A DNA stretch of 64,000 nucleotides, taken from Lachnospira eligens. Lineage in GTDB: Bacteria; Bacillota; Clostridia; Lachnospirales; Lachnospiraceae. Position 1 is the stretch's first letter. Each line of letters starts with the position of its first letter. The stretch spans positions 62,001 to 126,000 of the forward strand of contig NZ_WKRD01000003.1 of NCBI RefSeq assembly GCF_009680455.1, read 5' to 3'. Positions 36,117 through 44,450 of the stretch are shown in pieces. The translations under genes and the position numbers were made by a program. The notes below the pieces were generated by a model that saw only the letters and a program-made list of their open reading frames with translations, did not search any database and had not been told where the DNA came from.

Positions 36117-37559
36117 ATGTCTGGTAAATCAGAAAATATAATAGAACTTAAACATATCAGTAAGGTATATAGTGATAATGGATTTAAGGCGGTTGATGAC
36201 TTTAATCTTGAAGTAAAGCGGGGGGAATTTGTAACATTTTTAGGACCATCAGGATGTGGAAAGACAACCACACTAAGAATGATAGCAGGATTCGAACTTC
36301 CGACAGACGGACAGATACTTCTTAACGGAGAGGATATATCACAGCTTCCAGCTAATAAAAGACCGATTAATACCGTGTTTCAGCGTTATGCGCTGTTTCC
36401 ACATATGAATATATATGAAAATATTGCATTTGGACTTAAGTTAAAGAAGCTTCCTAAAGAAGAAATAAGAAAAAAGGTTAAGCATGTTCTTGATATGGTT
36501 GACCTTGAAGGATTTGAGGACAGAAAGATATCTACGTTGTCAGGCGGACAGCAGCAAAGAATTGCAATTGCAAGAGCACTTGTCAATGAGCCAGAAATTC
36601 TTATGCTTGATGAACCTCTGGGGGCACTTGATTTAAAGATGCGTAAGGAGATGCAGATTGAGCTTAAGAATATGCATGACCAGCTTGGAATTACATTTAT
36701 ATATGTAACACATGACCAGGAAGAGGCACTTACAATGTCTGATAAGATTGTTGTCTTATCAGAGGGTAAGATTCAGCAGATAGGAACTCCTGAGGATATA
36801 TATAATGAGCCTAAGAATGCTTTTGTTGCTGACTTTATTGGAGAGAGCAATATTTTCAAAGGTATTATGACAGGACACATGAAAGTAAGATTCTGTGGCG
36901 GAGAGTTTGTCGGAATGGATGATGTTCCAGAGGGAACTTTAGTTGACGTTGTTATAAGACCAGAAGATGTAATTATTACAAAGCCGGAGGATGGAACTGT
37001 TGTTGGTGAAGTTACTTCAGTTATATTCAAGGGAATGCATTACGAGGTTGCTGTTGAATCCGGAAAGTATGAGATGATAATAAGAACTACCAGGTGTTAT
37101 CATGTCGGTGATACAGTAGGAATGCAGCTTGAGCCTGATGGAATTCATGTAATGCTTGCAGAGGACCATACCACAAGTTTTGTTACAACAATTAATGGAG
37201 ATTATACGCTCGACTTTAATGGCAAGATAATAAGCTGTGATTTAACACAGGTTATTCCTAAGACTAAGATGTCAGATGGAGTGCTTGTTGATGAAAATGG
37301 TGAAAATGTAGATGTTTCAAAGTTCAGGGTTGTTGTTTCAATCCAGCCTGATGATATTGAAATGAGCGATGATGTAACAGCAGGTCTTGTATCAGGTAAG
37401 ATTATTAATCTTATCTATAAGGGTGACCATTACAGTTATGTAATAAGAACTGAGTATGGACATGACCTTATTGTAGATGATGAATATCTCTGGAATATGG
37501 ATGATCAGGTTGGTCTTATCATGCCTGAAGAGAAGATGAAATTCCAGTTGAAGAAGTAG
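36117..37559 (+). CDS. potA: Spermidine/putrescine ABC transporter ATP-binding protein, extended C-terminus
   Basis: The 480-residue ATPase has Walker A GPSGCGKTT, Q-loop QRYALFPH, signature LSGGQQQRIAIARAL, Walker B ILMLDEPLGALD and H-loop THDQEEA. This is the PotA/MalK-like import class. GGAGG 6 bp before ATG 36117 is preferred over the upstream in-frame ATG 36102. PotA is normally near 350-380 residues; here about 110 extra residues follow the first TOBE-like region and end in a second one (VSIQPDDIEM ... GKIINLIYKGDHYSYVIRT). The extension may regulate activity. It heads the potABCD operon with 12-bp spacing to potB. Confidence 0.93.
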   Translation: MSGKSENIIELKHISKVYSDNGFKAVDDFNLEVKRGEFVTFLGPSGCGKTTTLRMIAGFELPTDGQILLNGEDISQLPANKRPINTVFQRYALFPHMNIYENIAFGLKLKKLPKEEIRKKVKHVLDMVDLEGFEDRKISTLSGGQQQRIAIARALVNEPEILMLDEPLGALDLKMRKEMQIELKNMHDQLGITFIYVTHDQEEALTMSDKIVVLSEGKIQQIGTPEDIYNEPKNAFVADFIGESNIFKGIMTGHMKVRFCGGEFVGMDDVPEGTLVDVVIRPEDVIITKPEDGTVVGEVTSVIFKGMHYEVAVESGKYEMIIRTTRCYHVGDTVGMQLEPDGIHVMLAEDHTTSFVTTINGDYTLDFNGKIISCDLTQVIPKTKMSDGVLVDENGENVDVSKFRVVVSIQPDDIEMSDDVTAGLVSGKIINLIYKGDHYSYVIRTEYGHDLIVDDEYLWNMDDQVGLIMPEEKMKFQLKK

Positions 37560-37571
37560 GGGGATAGAAAT

Positions 37572-38357
37572 ATGTCTTTTTCACGCAAATATCTTGGAAT
37601 CCCTTATGGGCTGTTTCTTATATTATTTGTTGCAGCACCACTGCTTGTCCTTGTATATTATGCATTTACTAATGGACAGGGACAATTCAGCATGGTTAAT
37701 CTGCAGAATTTTTTTACAGACCCTAATACACTTGGAACTCTGTGTTACAGTCTTGTACTTGCATTTGTTGCAACTGCAGTCTGTCTTATAATTGCTTATC
37801 CTGTAGCGTATATACTTTCACAGAGTAAGTTAAAGAGAAAAGCGGTAATACTTCTGCTTTTTGTTATGCCTATGTGGATTAATTTCACATTAAGAATTAC
37901 CGCACTTAAAGAGATATTATCAATGATTGAGGGAAATCTTGCGTATTATCCGTTTATCAATACGATAATAGGAATGACATACGATTTTCTTCCATTCATG
38001 ATACTTCCGTTATATACAACGCTTTCAAAGCTTGATAAGAGTGTTATTGAAGCAGCATCGGATCTTGGTGCGGATAATTTCCAGACATTTATCAAGGTTA
38101 TACTGCCATTGTCTGTTCCGGGAATTGTCAGTGGTGTGTCAATGGTATTCCTTCCGGCAATGACTAACTATGTAGTTCTTGATATGCTTTATAACAGCAC
38201 ATATATTATGGGTAGTCTGATTGGAAGTTATTTCAGTGCATATGACTGGCACAATGGCTCAATGATAGCACTGATACTTCTTGTTATTATATGTATTGTC
38301 ACTCTGGTTTCGGGTGATAAAGAATCAGAAAATGCTGGAAGAGGAGGACTTGTATAA
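37572..38357 (+). CDS. potB: Spermidine/putrescine ABC transporter permease PotB
   Basis: The 261-residue protein has six membrane helices. The ATPase-coupling EAA loop reads EAASDLGADNFQTFIKVILPLSVPGI. This is the first of the two permeases of a polyamine importer. GGGGGAT precedes the ATG. Its TAA overlaps the potC ATG by one base (TAATG). Polyamine specificity rests on the full potABCD order and is supported by PotD. Confidence 0.93.
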   Translation: MSFSRKYLGIPYGLFLILFVAAPLLVLVYYAFTNGQGQFSMVNLQNFFTDPNTLGTLCYSLVLAFVATAVCLIIAYPVAYILSQSKLKRKAVILLLFVMPMWINFTLRITALKEILSMIEGNLAYYPFINTIIGMTYDFLPFMILPLYTTLSKLDKSVIEAASDLGADNFQTFIKVILPLSVPGIVSGVSMVFLPAMTNYVVLDMLYNSTYIMGSLIGSYFSAYDWHNGSMIALILLVIICIVTLVSGDKESENAGRGGLV

Positions 38358-39166
38358 TGAAGAAATTTCTGAAATATATGATTATATGCATTGTCCTTTT
38401 GTTCATGTATATTCCAATTCTTGTGCTTGCAGTATACAGTTTTACGGATGCCGCTAATATAGGAGCAATACATGCATTTTCAATGCATAATTATGTAACA
38501 CTTTTTACGACTCCGGAGCTTATTAATATGATAATCGGTTCTGTGCTGCTTGCTGTTGGAAGTGCTGTACTTGCAACAATACTTGGAACAACAGGTGCTA
38601 TAGGTGCATTTTATTCAAAGGGAAAAGTAAAAGGAGCAATGTCAGTTCTTAATCAGGTTCCTGTTGTCAATGCAGATGTAGTTACAGGTTTTTCTATCTG
38701 TATTCTTCTTGTAGTTGTATTAGGTGTCAGTAAGGATACGTATATTCCTCTTGTTGTGGGACATGTTATACTGAGTGCACCGTTCGTATATCTGGCTGTT
38801 GTTCCTAAATTAAAACAGATGGATCCAAGTCTGTATGAAGCAGCACTTGACCTTGGTGCAACACCTGTGTATGCACTTTTTAAGATAATAATACCTCAGA
38901 TTGTTTCCGGTATAGCATCAGGATTTGTTATGGCAGTTACATTATCACTGGATGATTATTTCGTTGCAACATACACTAAGCCTGCAACATTTGACACAAT
39001 AAGTACTTATGTTGTTAATGCAACCAAGGGTTCACAGACTGATATCAAGACTGCTTTGTGGGCTTTATCTACAATAATATTCCTTATTGTTATTGTAGTT
39101 GAGATAGCAATTAATCTTGCACCAGCAAGAAAAGCTGTACGAGAGGAGGCTGGAGCTGATGAATAA
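38357..39166 (+). CDS. potC: Spermidine/putrescine ABC transporter permease PotC
   Basis: The 269-residue protein has six membrane helices and the EAA loop EAALDLGATPVYALFKIIIPQIVSGI, followed by the conserved LSLDDYFVA segment of PotC-type permeases. It is translationally coupled to potB, and its 3' end overlaps potD by 8 bp. The ribosome binding site GAGGAGG for potD lies inside this gene. Confidence 0.93.
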   Translation: MKKFLKYMIICIVLLFMYIPILVLAVYSFTDAANIGAIHAFSMHNYVTLFTTPELINMIIGSVLLAVGSAVLATILGTTGAIGAFYSKGKVKGAMSVLNQVPVVNADVVTGFSICILLVVVLGVSKDTYIPLVVGHVILSAPFVYLAVVPKLKQMDPSLYEAALDLGATPVYALFKIIIPQIVSGIASGFVMAVTLSLDDYFVATYTKPATFDTISTYVVNATKGSQTDIKTALWALSTIIFLIVIVVEIAINLAPARKAVREEAGADE

Positions 39167-40679
39167 GATTATTGGAAAGATAAATGCGTTAATACTTTCA
39201 GCTTTAATGATAGTAAGCGGTACAGCAGCAGTAACAGGAGTGTTTAATACAAACCGTCTTACAGCGGTGGCAGCAGACGATACAATCATACTCCGTGTGT
39301 GCAACTGGGAAGAATATATTGATACCGGAGACTGGAGTGATGATGATATAATTGACCTTGAGAGCGGAAGCATAAAGGGTGAGAATTCGATAATTACTGA
39401 TTTTGAGAACTGGTATTATGAGAATTATGGCAAGAAAGTTAAGGTACAGTACAGTTGTCTTGGAACTAACGAGGAACTGTACAACATGCTTACTCTGGGT
39501 GATGATTACGATGTAATCTGTCCTTCAGAATATATGATAATGAAGCTTATGGCAGAGGACTGGCTTGAGCCATTTTCAGATGATTTCTATGATACTTCGA
39601 TTGCTAATAATTACTATGCTAAGGGTGTATCTCCATTTATCAAGAAAACATTTGACGAGAATAAGATTAATGGTGAGTCATGGAGCCGCTATGCTGCAGG
39701 ATATATGTGGGGTATAACAGGAATCGTGTACAATCCTGATAAGGTGACAGAAAAAGAAGCATCTACATGGACGATAATTGATAACAGCAAATTCAGACGT
39801 CAGATAACGATTAAGGATAATGTAAGAGATTCCATGTTTGCAGCTGTTGGTGCAATTAAGTCAGACAAGTTAAAGTCAGCGTCATTTATAAACAGTCCTG
39901 ATTATCGTGAAAAACTTGCCGAGGAGATGAATGATACTTCTGAGGCAAATGTGGACAGGATTCAGGAGTATCTTCAGTCAGTTAAGAATAATGCCTATTC
40001 ATTCGAGACTGACAGTGCCAAGACTGATATGATAACAGGAAAGGTAGTCGCAGGTTATCAGTGGTCTGGAGATGCTGTATATACTATGGACCAGGCTGAC
40101 GAGGATGATTTTCAGCTTAATTTTGCAGTACCTGAAGAATGTACTAACCTTTATTTTGACGGCTGGGTAATGTTAAAGTCTGGAATTAATGGCAATTCAG
40201 AGAAAAAGCAGGCAGCACAGAGCTTTATTAACTTTCTGTCAAAACCTGAAAATGCTGTAAGAAACATGAGCTATATTGGATATACATCAGTTATATCAGG
40301 TGGTGACAGTGATGTTGTATTCGACTATGTAAAGTGGAACTACGGAGCAGATGAAAGTGATACAGATGTTGTAGATTATCCTCTGGGATATTTCTTTTCT
40401 GGGGATTCTGATGATGAAAGATATATACTTAAAGTTCCAGAAGAACAGACATACAGACAGTTATCAGCACAGTATCCTACGCAGGAGGTTATGGATAGAA
40501 GTGCTATTATGCAGTATTTTGATGCTGAAGAGACAACAAGAATTAATCAGATGTGGATTAATGTAAGATGTTATAACATTAAGAATGTTCCTGTGTGGGT
40601 ATGGGTTCTTGCAGGTATTATTGTCGTGGCTTTAATAGCATTATCTGTAAAACTTAAGATAAATAAGAAATATGATTAA
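39159..40679 (+). CDS. potD: Polyamine-binding protein PotD with C-terminal membrane anchor
   Basis: The 506-residue extracellular solute-binding protein has an N-terminal signal segment (about 5-38), then a two-lobed binding domain starting ILRVCNWEEYI, with LGTNEELYNML and YDVICPSEYMI matching the E. coli PotD order. It is longer than E. coli PotD (348) and ends with a hydrophobic helix (VWVWVLAGIIVVALIALSV) and basic residues. It appears anchored by a C-terminal helix rather than as a lipoprotein; no lipobox cysteine is visible. GAGGAGG 9 bp upstream selects ATG 39159 over the longer frame at 39117. Confidence 0.92.
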   Translation: MNKIIGKINALILSALMIVSGTAAVTGVFNTNRLTAVAADDTIILRVCNWEEYIDTGDWSDDDIIDLESGSIKGENSIITDFENWYYENYGKKVKVQYSCLGTNEELYNMLTLGDDYDVICPSEYMIMKLMAEDWLEPFSDDFYDTSIANNYYAKGVSPFIKKTFDENKINGESWSRYAAGYMWGITGIVYNPDKVTEKEASTWTIIDNSKFRRQITIKDNVRDSMFAAVGAIKSDKLKSASFINSPDYREKLAEEMNDTSEANVDRIQEYLQSVKNNAYSFETDSAKTDMITGKVVAGYQWSGDAVYTMDQADEDDFQLNFAVPEECTNLYFDGWVMLKSGINGNSEKKQAAQSFINFLSKPENAVRNMSYIGYTSVISGGDSDVVFDYVKWNYGADESDTDVVDYPLGYFFSGDSDDERYILKVPEEQTYRQLSAQYPTQEVMDRSAIMQYFDAEETTRINQMWINVRCYNIKNVPVWVWVLAGIIVVALIALSVKLKINKKYD

Positions 40680-40697
40680 TAAGCATTTGATTATAAA

Positions 40698-40725
40698 TTG
40701 ACAAATAACCAAATGTTGCTATTAT
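40698..40725 (+). promoter_or_regulatory. Consensus sigma-A promoter of the aminotransferase gene
   Basis: TTGACA (40698-40703), a 16-bp spacer and TATTAT (40720-40725) lie just after potD. Transcription would start near 40732, giving a leader of about 95 nt. Confidence 0.75.
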
Positions 40726-40729
40726 ATAT

Positions 40730-40810
40730 GTCAGACAGAATGAATCTGTATGACAGTGCAAAGGAGCACAGAATTTCTGAGAAATCAGAGGTTCTGTGCT
40801 TTTTCTTTTT
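40730..40810 (+). promoter_or_regulatory. Attenuator-like leader: two hairpins, the second an intrinsic terminator
   Basis: Hairpin 1 is GTCA-ga-CAGA / TCTG-ta-TGAC (40730-40754). Hairpin 2 pairs AGCACAGAA (40765-40773) with TTCTGTGCT (40792-40800), with an inner CTGA/TCAG closed by GAAA, followed by TTTTCTTTTT. It lies between the promoter and the start codon of the aminotransferase. It could terminate read-through from potD or act as a regulated attenuator. It does not match a riboswitch class I know. Confidence 0.65.
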
Positions 40811-40827
40811 GCAGAATGGAGGAAATT

Positions 40828-42180
40828 ATGGCAACAGAATCAAGTATTATGGACTCTAACAGTTTTAAGGAAGAATATGCATCTATGTTAAGTCCTAAAA
40901 CAAGGGAAATGATTAGTAAGAGAGAAAAATACCTTGGAGGTGCTTACAGACTTTTTTATAGAAAGCCACTTAACATTGTCCGTGGAGAAGGAGATTATCT
41001 GTGGGATGGTGAAGGCAATAAATATCTTGATATGTATAACAATGTAGCAGGCGTCGGACATTGTAACCCGGCTGTTGTAGAGGCTGTTACAGAGCAGATG
41101 AAAACTCTTAATACGCATACAAGATATCTTCATGAAAAGATTCTTGATTATAGTGAAGAACTGCTTGAACTTATGCCTGATGAGATTAATAAGATAATGT
41201 ATATGTGTACAGGTTCAGAAGCTAATGACCTTGCACTTCGTGTGGCAGAAGCCTATACGGGTGGTACCGGTATAATTATCACACAGGAAGCCTACCACGG
41301 AACAAGTGCATTAACATCAGGCTGTTCACCTTCACTTGGAGCCGGTCAGCCATTACTTCCTAATGTAAGGCTTATAACAGCACCAGATTATTACCGTCAT
41401 GGTGGAACACCAGAAGAATTCACAGCATGGTATGCGTCAGAGATGCAAAAGACTATAGATGAATTAAATGAGGCAGGATATAAGTTTTCTTGTTTCCTTG
41501 CTGATTCAATATTCTCATCAGATGGTATATATCCTGACCCTGTAGGATTCTTAAAAGCAACAGTAGATGTTGTACATAAGAATGGCGGAGTATTTATAGC
41601 AGATGAGGTTCAGCCGGGATTTGCAAGAACCGGACAGGCATTCTTTGGATTTGCAAGACACGGAATTGTCCCTGATATGATAACAATGGGTAAGCCGATG
41701 GGTAACGGAATTCCAATCTCAGGACTAGCTGCAAAGGAGGATGTACTTGCAGCCTTCAGCGACAAGCTTCCTTACTTTAACACATTTGGCGGTAATCCTG
41801 TATCAATAGCCGCTGCCCAGGCTGTTCTTAAATATATTAAGGATGAAAATCTTCAGGAACACTGTAAGAAAGCAGGTGCGGCACTTCTTAAGGCACTTAA
41901 AGAGGTACAGGAGAGACACCCTGAATCAGTAGGTGATGTAAGAGGTGCAGGTTTGTTTTTAGGATTTGAATTCGTAAAGAATGATGGTAATAAGACACCT
42001 GATAAGGATATGGCGTTGAATGTAATAGAGATGTTAAGAGATGAGCATATTCTTACATCAGTTATAGGTCATTATGGAAATATCTTAAAGCTTCGTCCAC
42101 CAATGGTATTTTCAGAGAACGATATAGACTGGTTTGCAACATCTCTGGATAAATGTATTACAAAGCTTGAAAACAAATAA
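40828..42180 (+). CDS. Class III PLP-dependent aminotransferase
   Basis: The 450-residue protein has the class III signature with GSEAND (phosphate cup region), the DEVQPGFARTG segment with the PLP-contacting aspartate, and PLP lysine K289 in ITMGKPMGNG. The wording around these motifs resembles AGXT2 and ethanolamine-phosphate lyase-like enzymes more than ornithine or GABA aminotransferases. It follows potABCD but has its own promoter and leader. Polyamine or amine catabolism is possible but inferred. GGAGG 6 bp before ATG 40828 sets the start; an in-frame ATG at 40750 reads through the leader hairpins and lacks a ribosome binding site. Confidence 0.9.
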   Translation: MATESSIMDSNSFKEEYASMLSPKTREMISKREKYLGGAYRLFYRKPLNIVRGEGDYLWDGEGNKYLDMYNNVAGVGHCNPAVVEAVTEQMKTLNTHTRYLHEKILDYSEELLELMPDEINKIMYMCTGSEANDLALRVAEAYTGGTGIIITQEAYHGTSALTSGCSPSLGAGQPLLPNVRLITAPDYYRHGGTPEEFTAWYASEMQKTIDELNEAGYKFSCFLADSIFSSDGIYPDPVGFLKATVDVVHKNGGVFIADEVQPGFARTGQAFFGFARHGIVPDMITMGKPMGNGIPISGLAAKEDVLAAFSDKLPYFNTFGGNPVSIAAAQAVLKYIKDENLQEHCKKAGAALLKALKEVQERHPESVGDVRGAGLFLGFEFVKNDGNKTPDKDMALNVIEMLRDEHILTSVIGHYGNILKLRPPMVFSENDIDWFATSLDKCITKLENK

Positions 42181-42193
42181 ATTGAAAAAATCG

Positions 42194-42228
42194 GACACAG
42201 ACATTAAACATCTGTGTCTTATTTTTTG
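42194..42228 (+). terminator. Terminator after the aminotransferase
   Basis: GACACAGA (42194-42201) pairs with TCTGTGTC (42211-42218), followed by TTATTTTTT. Confidence 0.85.
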
Positions 42229-42242
42229 CTTACAACAAAAAT

Positions 42243-42296
42243 TTTACATAAGATTTACAGGGCAATTATTGTAAGTTTACCACATAGGGATATAGT
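42243..42296 (+). promoter_or_regulatory. Pho-box-like direct repeats and -10
   Basis: TTTACA at 42243-42248 and 42254-42259, a degenerate ATTATT at 42265-42270 and TTTACC at 42276-42281 keep an exact 11-bp register. A TATAGT at 42291-42296 can serve as -10. Tandem TTTACA/TTAACA repeats at 11 bp are the binding pattern of PhoP/PhoB in firmicutes. The downstream gene encodes an exported phosphatase-like enzyme, which fits phosphate control. Confidence 0.68.
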
Positions 42297-42356
42297 AATG
42301 ACAATTCGTTGCACAACAGTATACGAATAAATATATCTCATTATGTGGAGGAAAAA

Positions 42357-44450
42357 ATGAAGAGAAGTAAGAATTTATTAAGAAAAGGTGCAGCACTTGC
42401 TGCAATGTCAACAGTTCTTGTAAGTCAGGCGCCACTCATTAATGCATTTGCATATGGTGAGGCGGATGTGAGTCAGAGTACATTCAAGCAGGATACAGAT
42501 AATTCAGCGGATTTCCAGAACTGGCTTTCTAATGTATGGCAGGGAGGAGAAAAAGCTTATGCACAGACTGAAAATGTAGCTTTAACTCCAGGCTCAGATG
42601 CGGCAGATCTTAATTTTTCATGGTATTCAGCTGGAAAAGGAACACCGGCAGTAAAGGTATGGAAGGATGGCTCAAAGTCATCAGCCAAGGTTGTAACAGG
42701 TAATGCCGAGTCTATCAGTGCTGAGAACTGGCAGGGAAAGTCATACAGTGCAGCTAATAAGGTAAACATAGCTGATTACTTTGAAGAGAACACACAGTAT
42801 CATTACCAGTACACAGACAATTACACAGGAGATGACAGTGTATGGTCTGCTGAATATGATTACACAACTAAGGCAACTGATAAGTTTTCAGTTATTCTTA
42901 CCGGTGACCCTCAGGTTGGTGCTTCAGGAAGCAGTTCAGATAAATCAGCTAATGATGCCAGTGTTGCAAGAGATGCATACAACTGGAACAAGACAATGCA
43001 GCAGGCATTAAAGACATGTCCAGATGCATCATTCCTTTTGTCAGCAGGTGATCAGATTAACCAGTCTGGTGCAGCTAAGGATGATGATAAAAAGACAAGA
43101 GAGAGTGAGTATGCAGGATATCTTTATCCATCAGTATTCAGAAGCCTCCCAATCGCTGCCACAATTGGTAACCACGATATGGCTGGTGCAGATTATTCAG
43201 CACATTTTAACAATCCTAATTCAGAGGATAAGTTAGGAAGCACAGCAGCAGGAAGTGATTTCTATTTCAATTATGGAGATGTGTTATTCATATCATTAAA
43301 CAGCAATAACCGTAATCAGGAGGAACACAGAACATTTATGAAAAAAGCTGTAGCAAGCAATCCTGATGCTAAGTGGAAGGTTGTAATATTCCATAGCGAT
43401 ATCTATGGTTCAGGACAGCCACATGCAGATACAGATGCTGCTACTAACAGAATTGTATTTGCACCATTAATGGACGAATTTAACATTGATATATGTCTTA
43501 CAGGACATGACCACACATTTTCAAGAAGTTATCAGATTCTTGATGGAAATGTAGTTGACTATGATATAAGCAGCGGTTCAGTAACTAATCCGGATGGAAC
43601 TCTTTATATAACAACAGGTTCAGGCTCAGGTTCTAAGTACTACAATCTGCTTAACTACACACCATACTACATTGCAGAGAGAACTAATGCATGTCTCCCA
43701 TCATTCTCAACAATTGATTTTTCGAGCGGATCACTTACCATCAAGACATATGACTACAATGGTAATAAATATGCTGATGATTTTACAATCAATAAGACTA
43801 ATACAGATATGTCAGTGGATGAGGTTATTAATAATGCAGAAGCTTTAATTAACGGCACAGAGGTTAATTATACAGAAGCCAGCATGAATTCTCTTAAAGA
43901 TGCTCTTTCAGCATTAAAGAAGATTAAGGCAGCATATACAACAGACAAGGATCCAATGCTTGCAGATATCGTAAATAATTATGGTAAGGATACTGACAGA
44001 GTGTCAGGATATGGTTCTGTAAAGAATGCAGCAGATAAGTCAACATCTGAAAGTGGAAAGAGTGTTAACAGATTTAAGAAGGGTGTATCAACACTTCTGG
44101 ACAAGACTATATACATTCAGACACAGGAAGGTGCACAGGCACAGCTTGCGGATTATAAGTCTGAGAATGCACCTAAGATTGATGCCAAGGCATTAGAGGA
44201 TGCAAAAACTGCAGTTGTTAATGCAATTAATGCACTTACTGTACAGGAAGATAACAATACTGTAACAGAACCATCTGCACCGGCAGATAATACTTCAACC
44301 AATTCATCTTCATCAGCTGATAATGGCAAAGCTCCACAGACAGGAGATAACATGCTTGCAAGAGTATATGCTTGTATGGCTGCCGCCGCAGCAGGTATCG
44401 GCGCTGTTATAGTTGGAATCAGAAAGAAGGAAGACATTTGCGAAAGATAA
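42357..44450 (+). CDS. Secreted wall-anchored purple acid phosphatase-like metallophosphoesterase
   Basis: The 697-residue protein has a signal peptide (1-33, basic start and hydrophobic core ending AFA), an N-terminal fibronectin-like domain of the PAP type (about 55-180) and a calcineurin-like phosphoesterase domain with GDPQVG, SAGDQIN, GNHD, FHSDIYG and TGHDHTFSR. A FIVAR-like helical region follows (about 500-640). It ends APQTGD, a hydrophobic helix and KKED, an LPxTG-like sortase signal. It likely releases phosphate from extracellular esters while attached to the wall. GGAGG 5 bp before ATG 42357 sets the start. The Pho-box-like promoter supports this role. No sortase gene is in the window. 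Confidence 0.9.
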   Translation: MKRSKNLLRKGAALAAMSTVLVSQAPLINAFAYGEADVSQSTFKQDTDNSADFQNWLSNVWQGGEKAYAQTENVALTPGSDAADLNFSWYSAGKGTPAVKVWKDGSKSSAKVVTGNAESISAENWQGKSYSAANKVNIADYFEENTQYHYQYTDNYTGDDSVWSAEYDYTTKATDKFSVILTGDPQVGASGSSSDKSANDASVARDAYNWNKTMQQALKTCPDASFLLSAGDQINQSGAAKDDDKKTRESEYAGYLYPSVFRSLPIAATIGNHDMAGADYSAHFNNPNSEDKLGSTAAGSDFYFNYGDVLFISLNSNNRNQEEHRTFMKKAVASNPDAKWKVVIFHSDIYGSGQPHADTDAATNRIVFAPLMDEFNIDICLTGHDHTFSRSYQILDGNVVDYDISSGSVTNPDGTLYITTGSGSGSKYYNLLNYTPYYIAERTNACLPSFSTIDFSSGSLTIKTYDYNGNKYADDFTINKTNTDMSVDEVINNAEALINGTEVNYTEASMNSLKDALSALKKIKAAYTTDKDPMLADIVNNYGKDTDRVSGYGSVKNAADKSTSESGKSVNRFKKGVSTLLDKTIYIQTQEGAQAQLADYKSENAPKIDAKALEDAKTAVVNAINALTVQEDNNTVTEPSAPADNTSTNSSSSADNGKAPQTGDNMLARVYACMAAAAAGIGAVIVGIRKKEDICER

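Noticed and set aside
40750..40827. In-frame upstream ATG of the aminotransferase
   Set aside because: It would translate through both leader hairpins and has no Shine-Dalgarno; GGAGG precedes ATG 40828.
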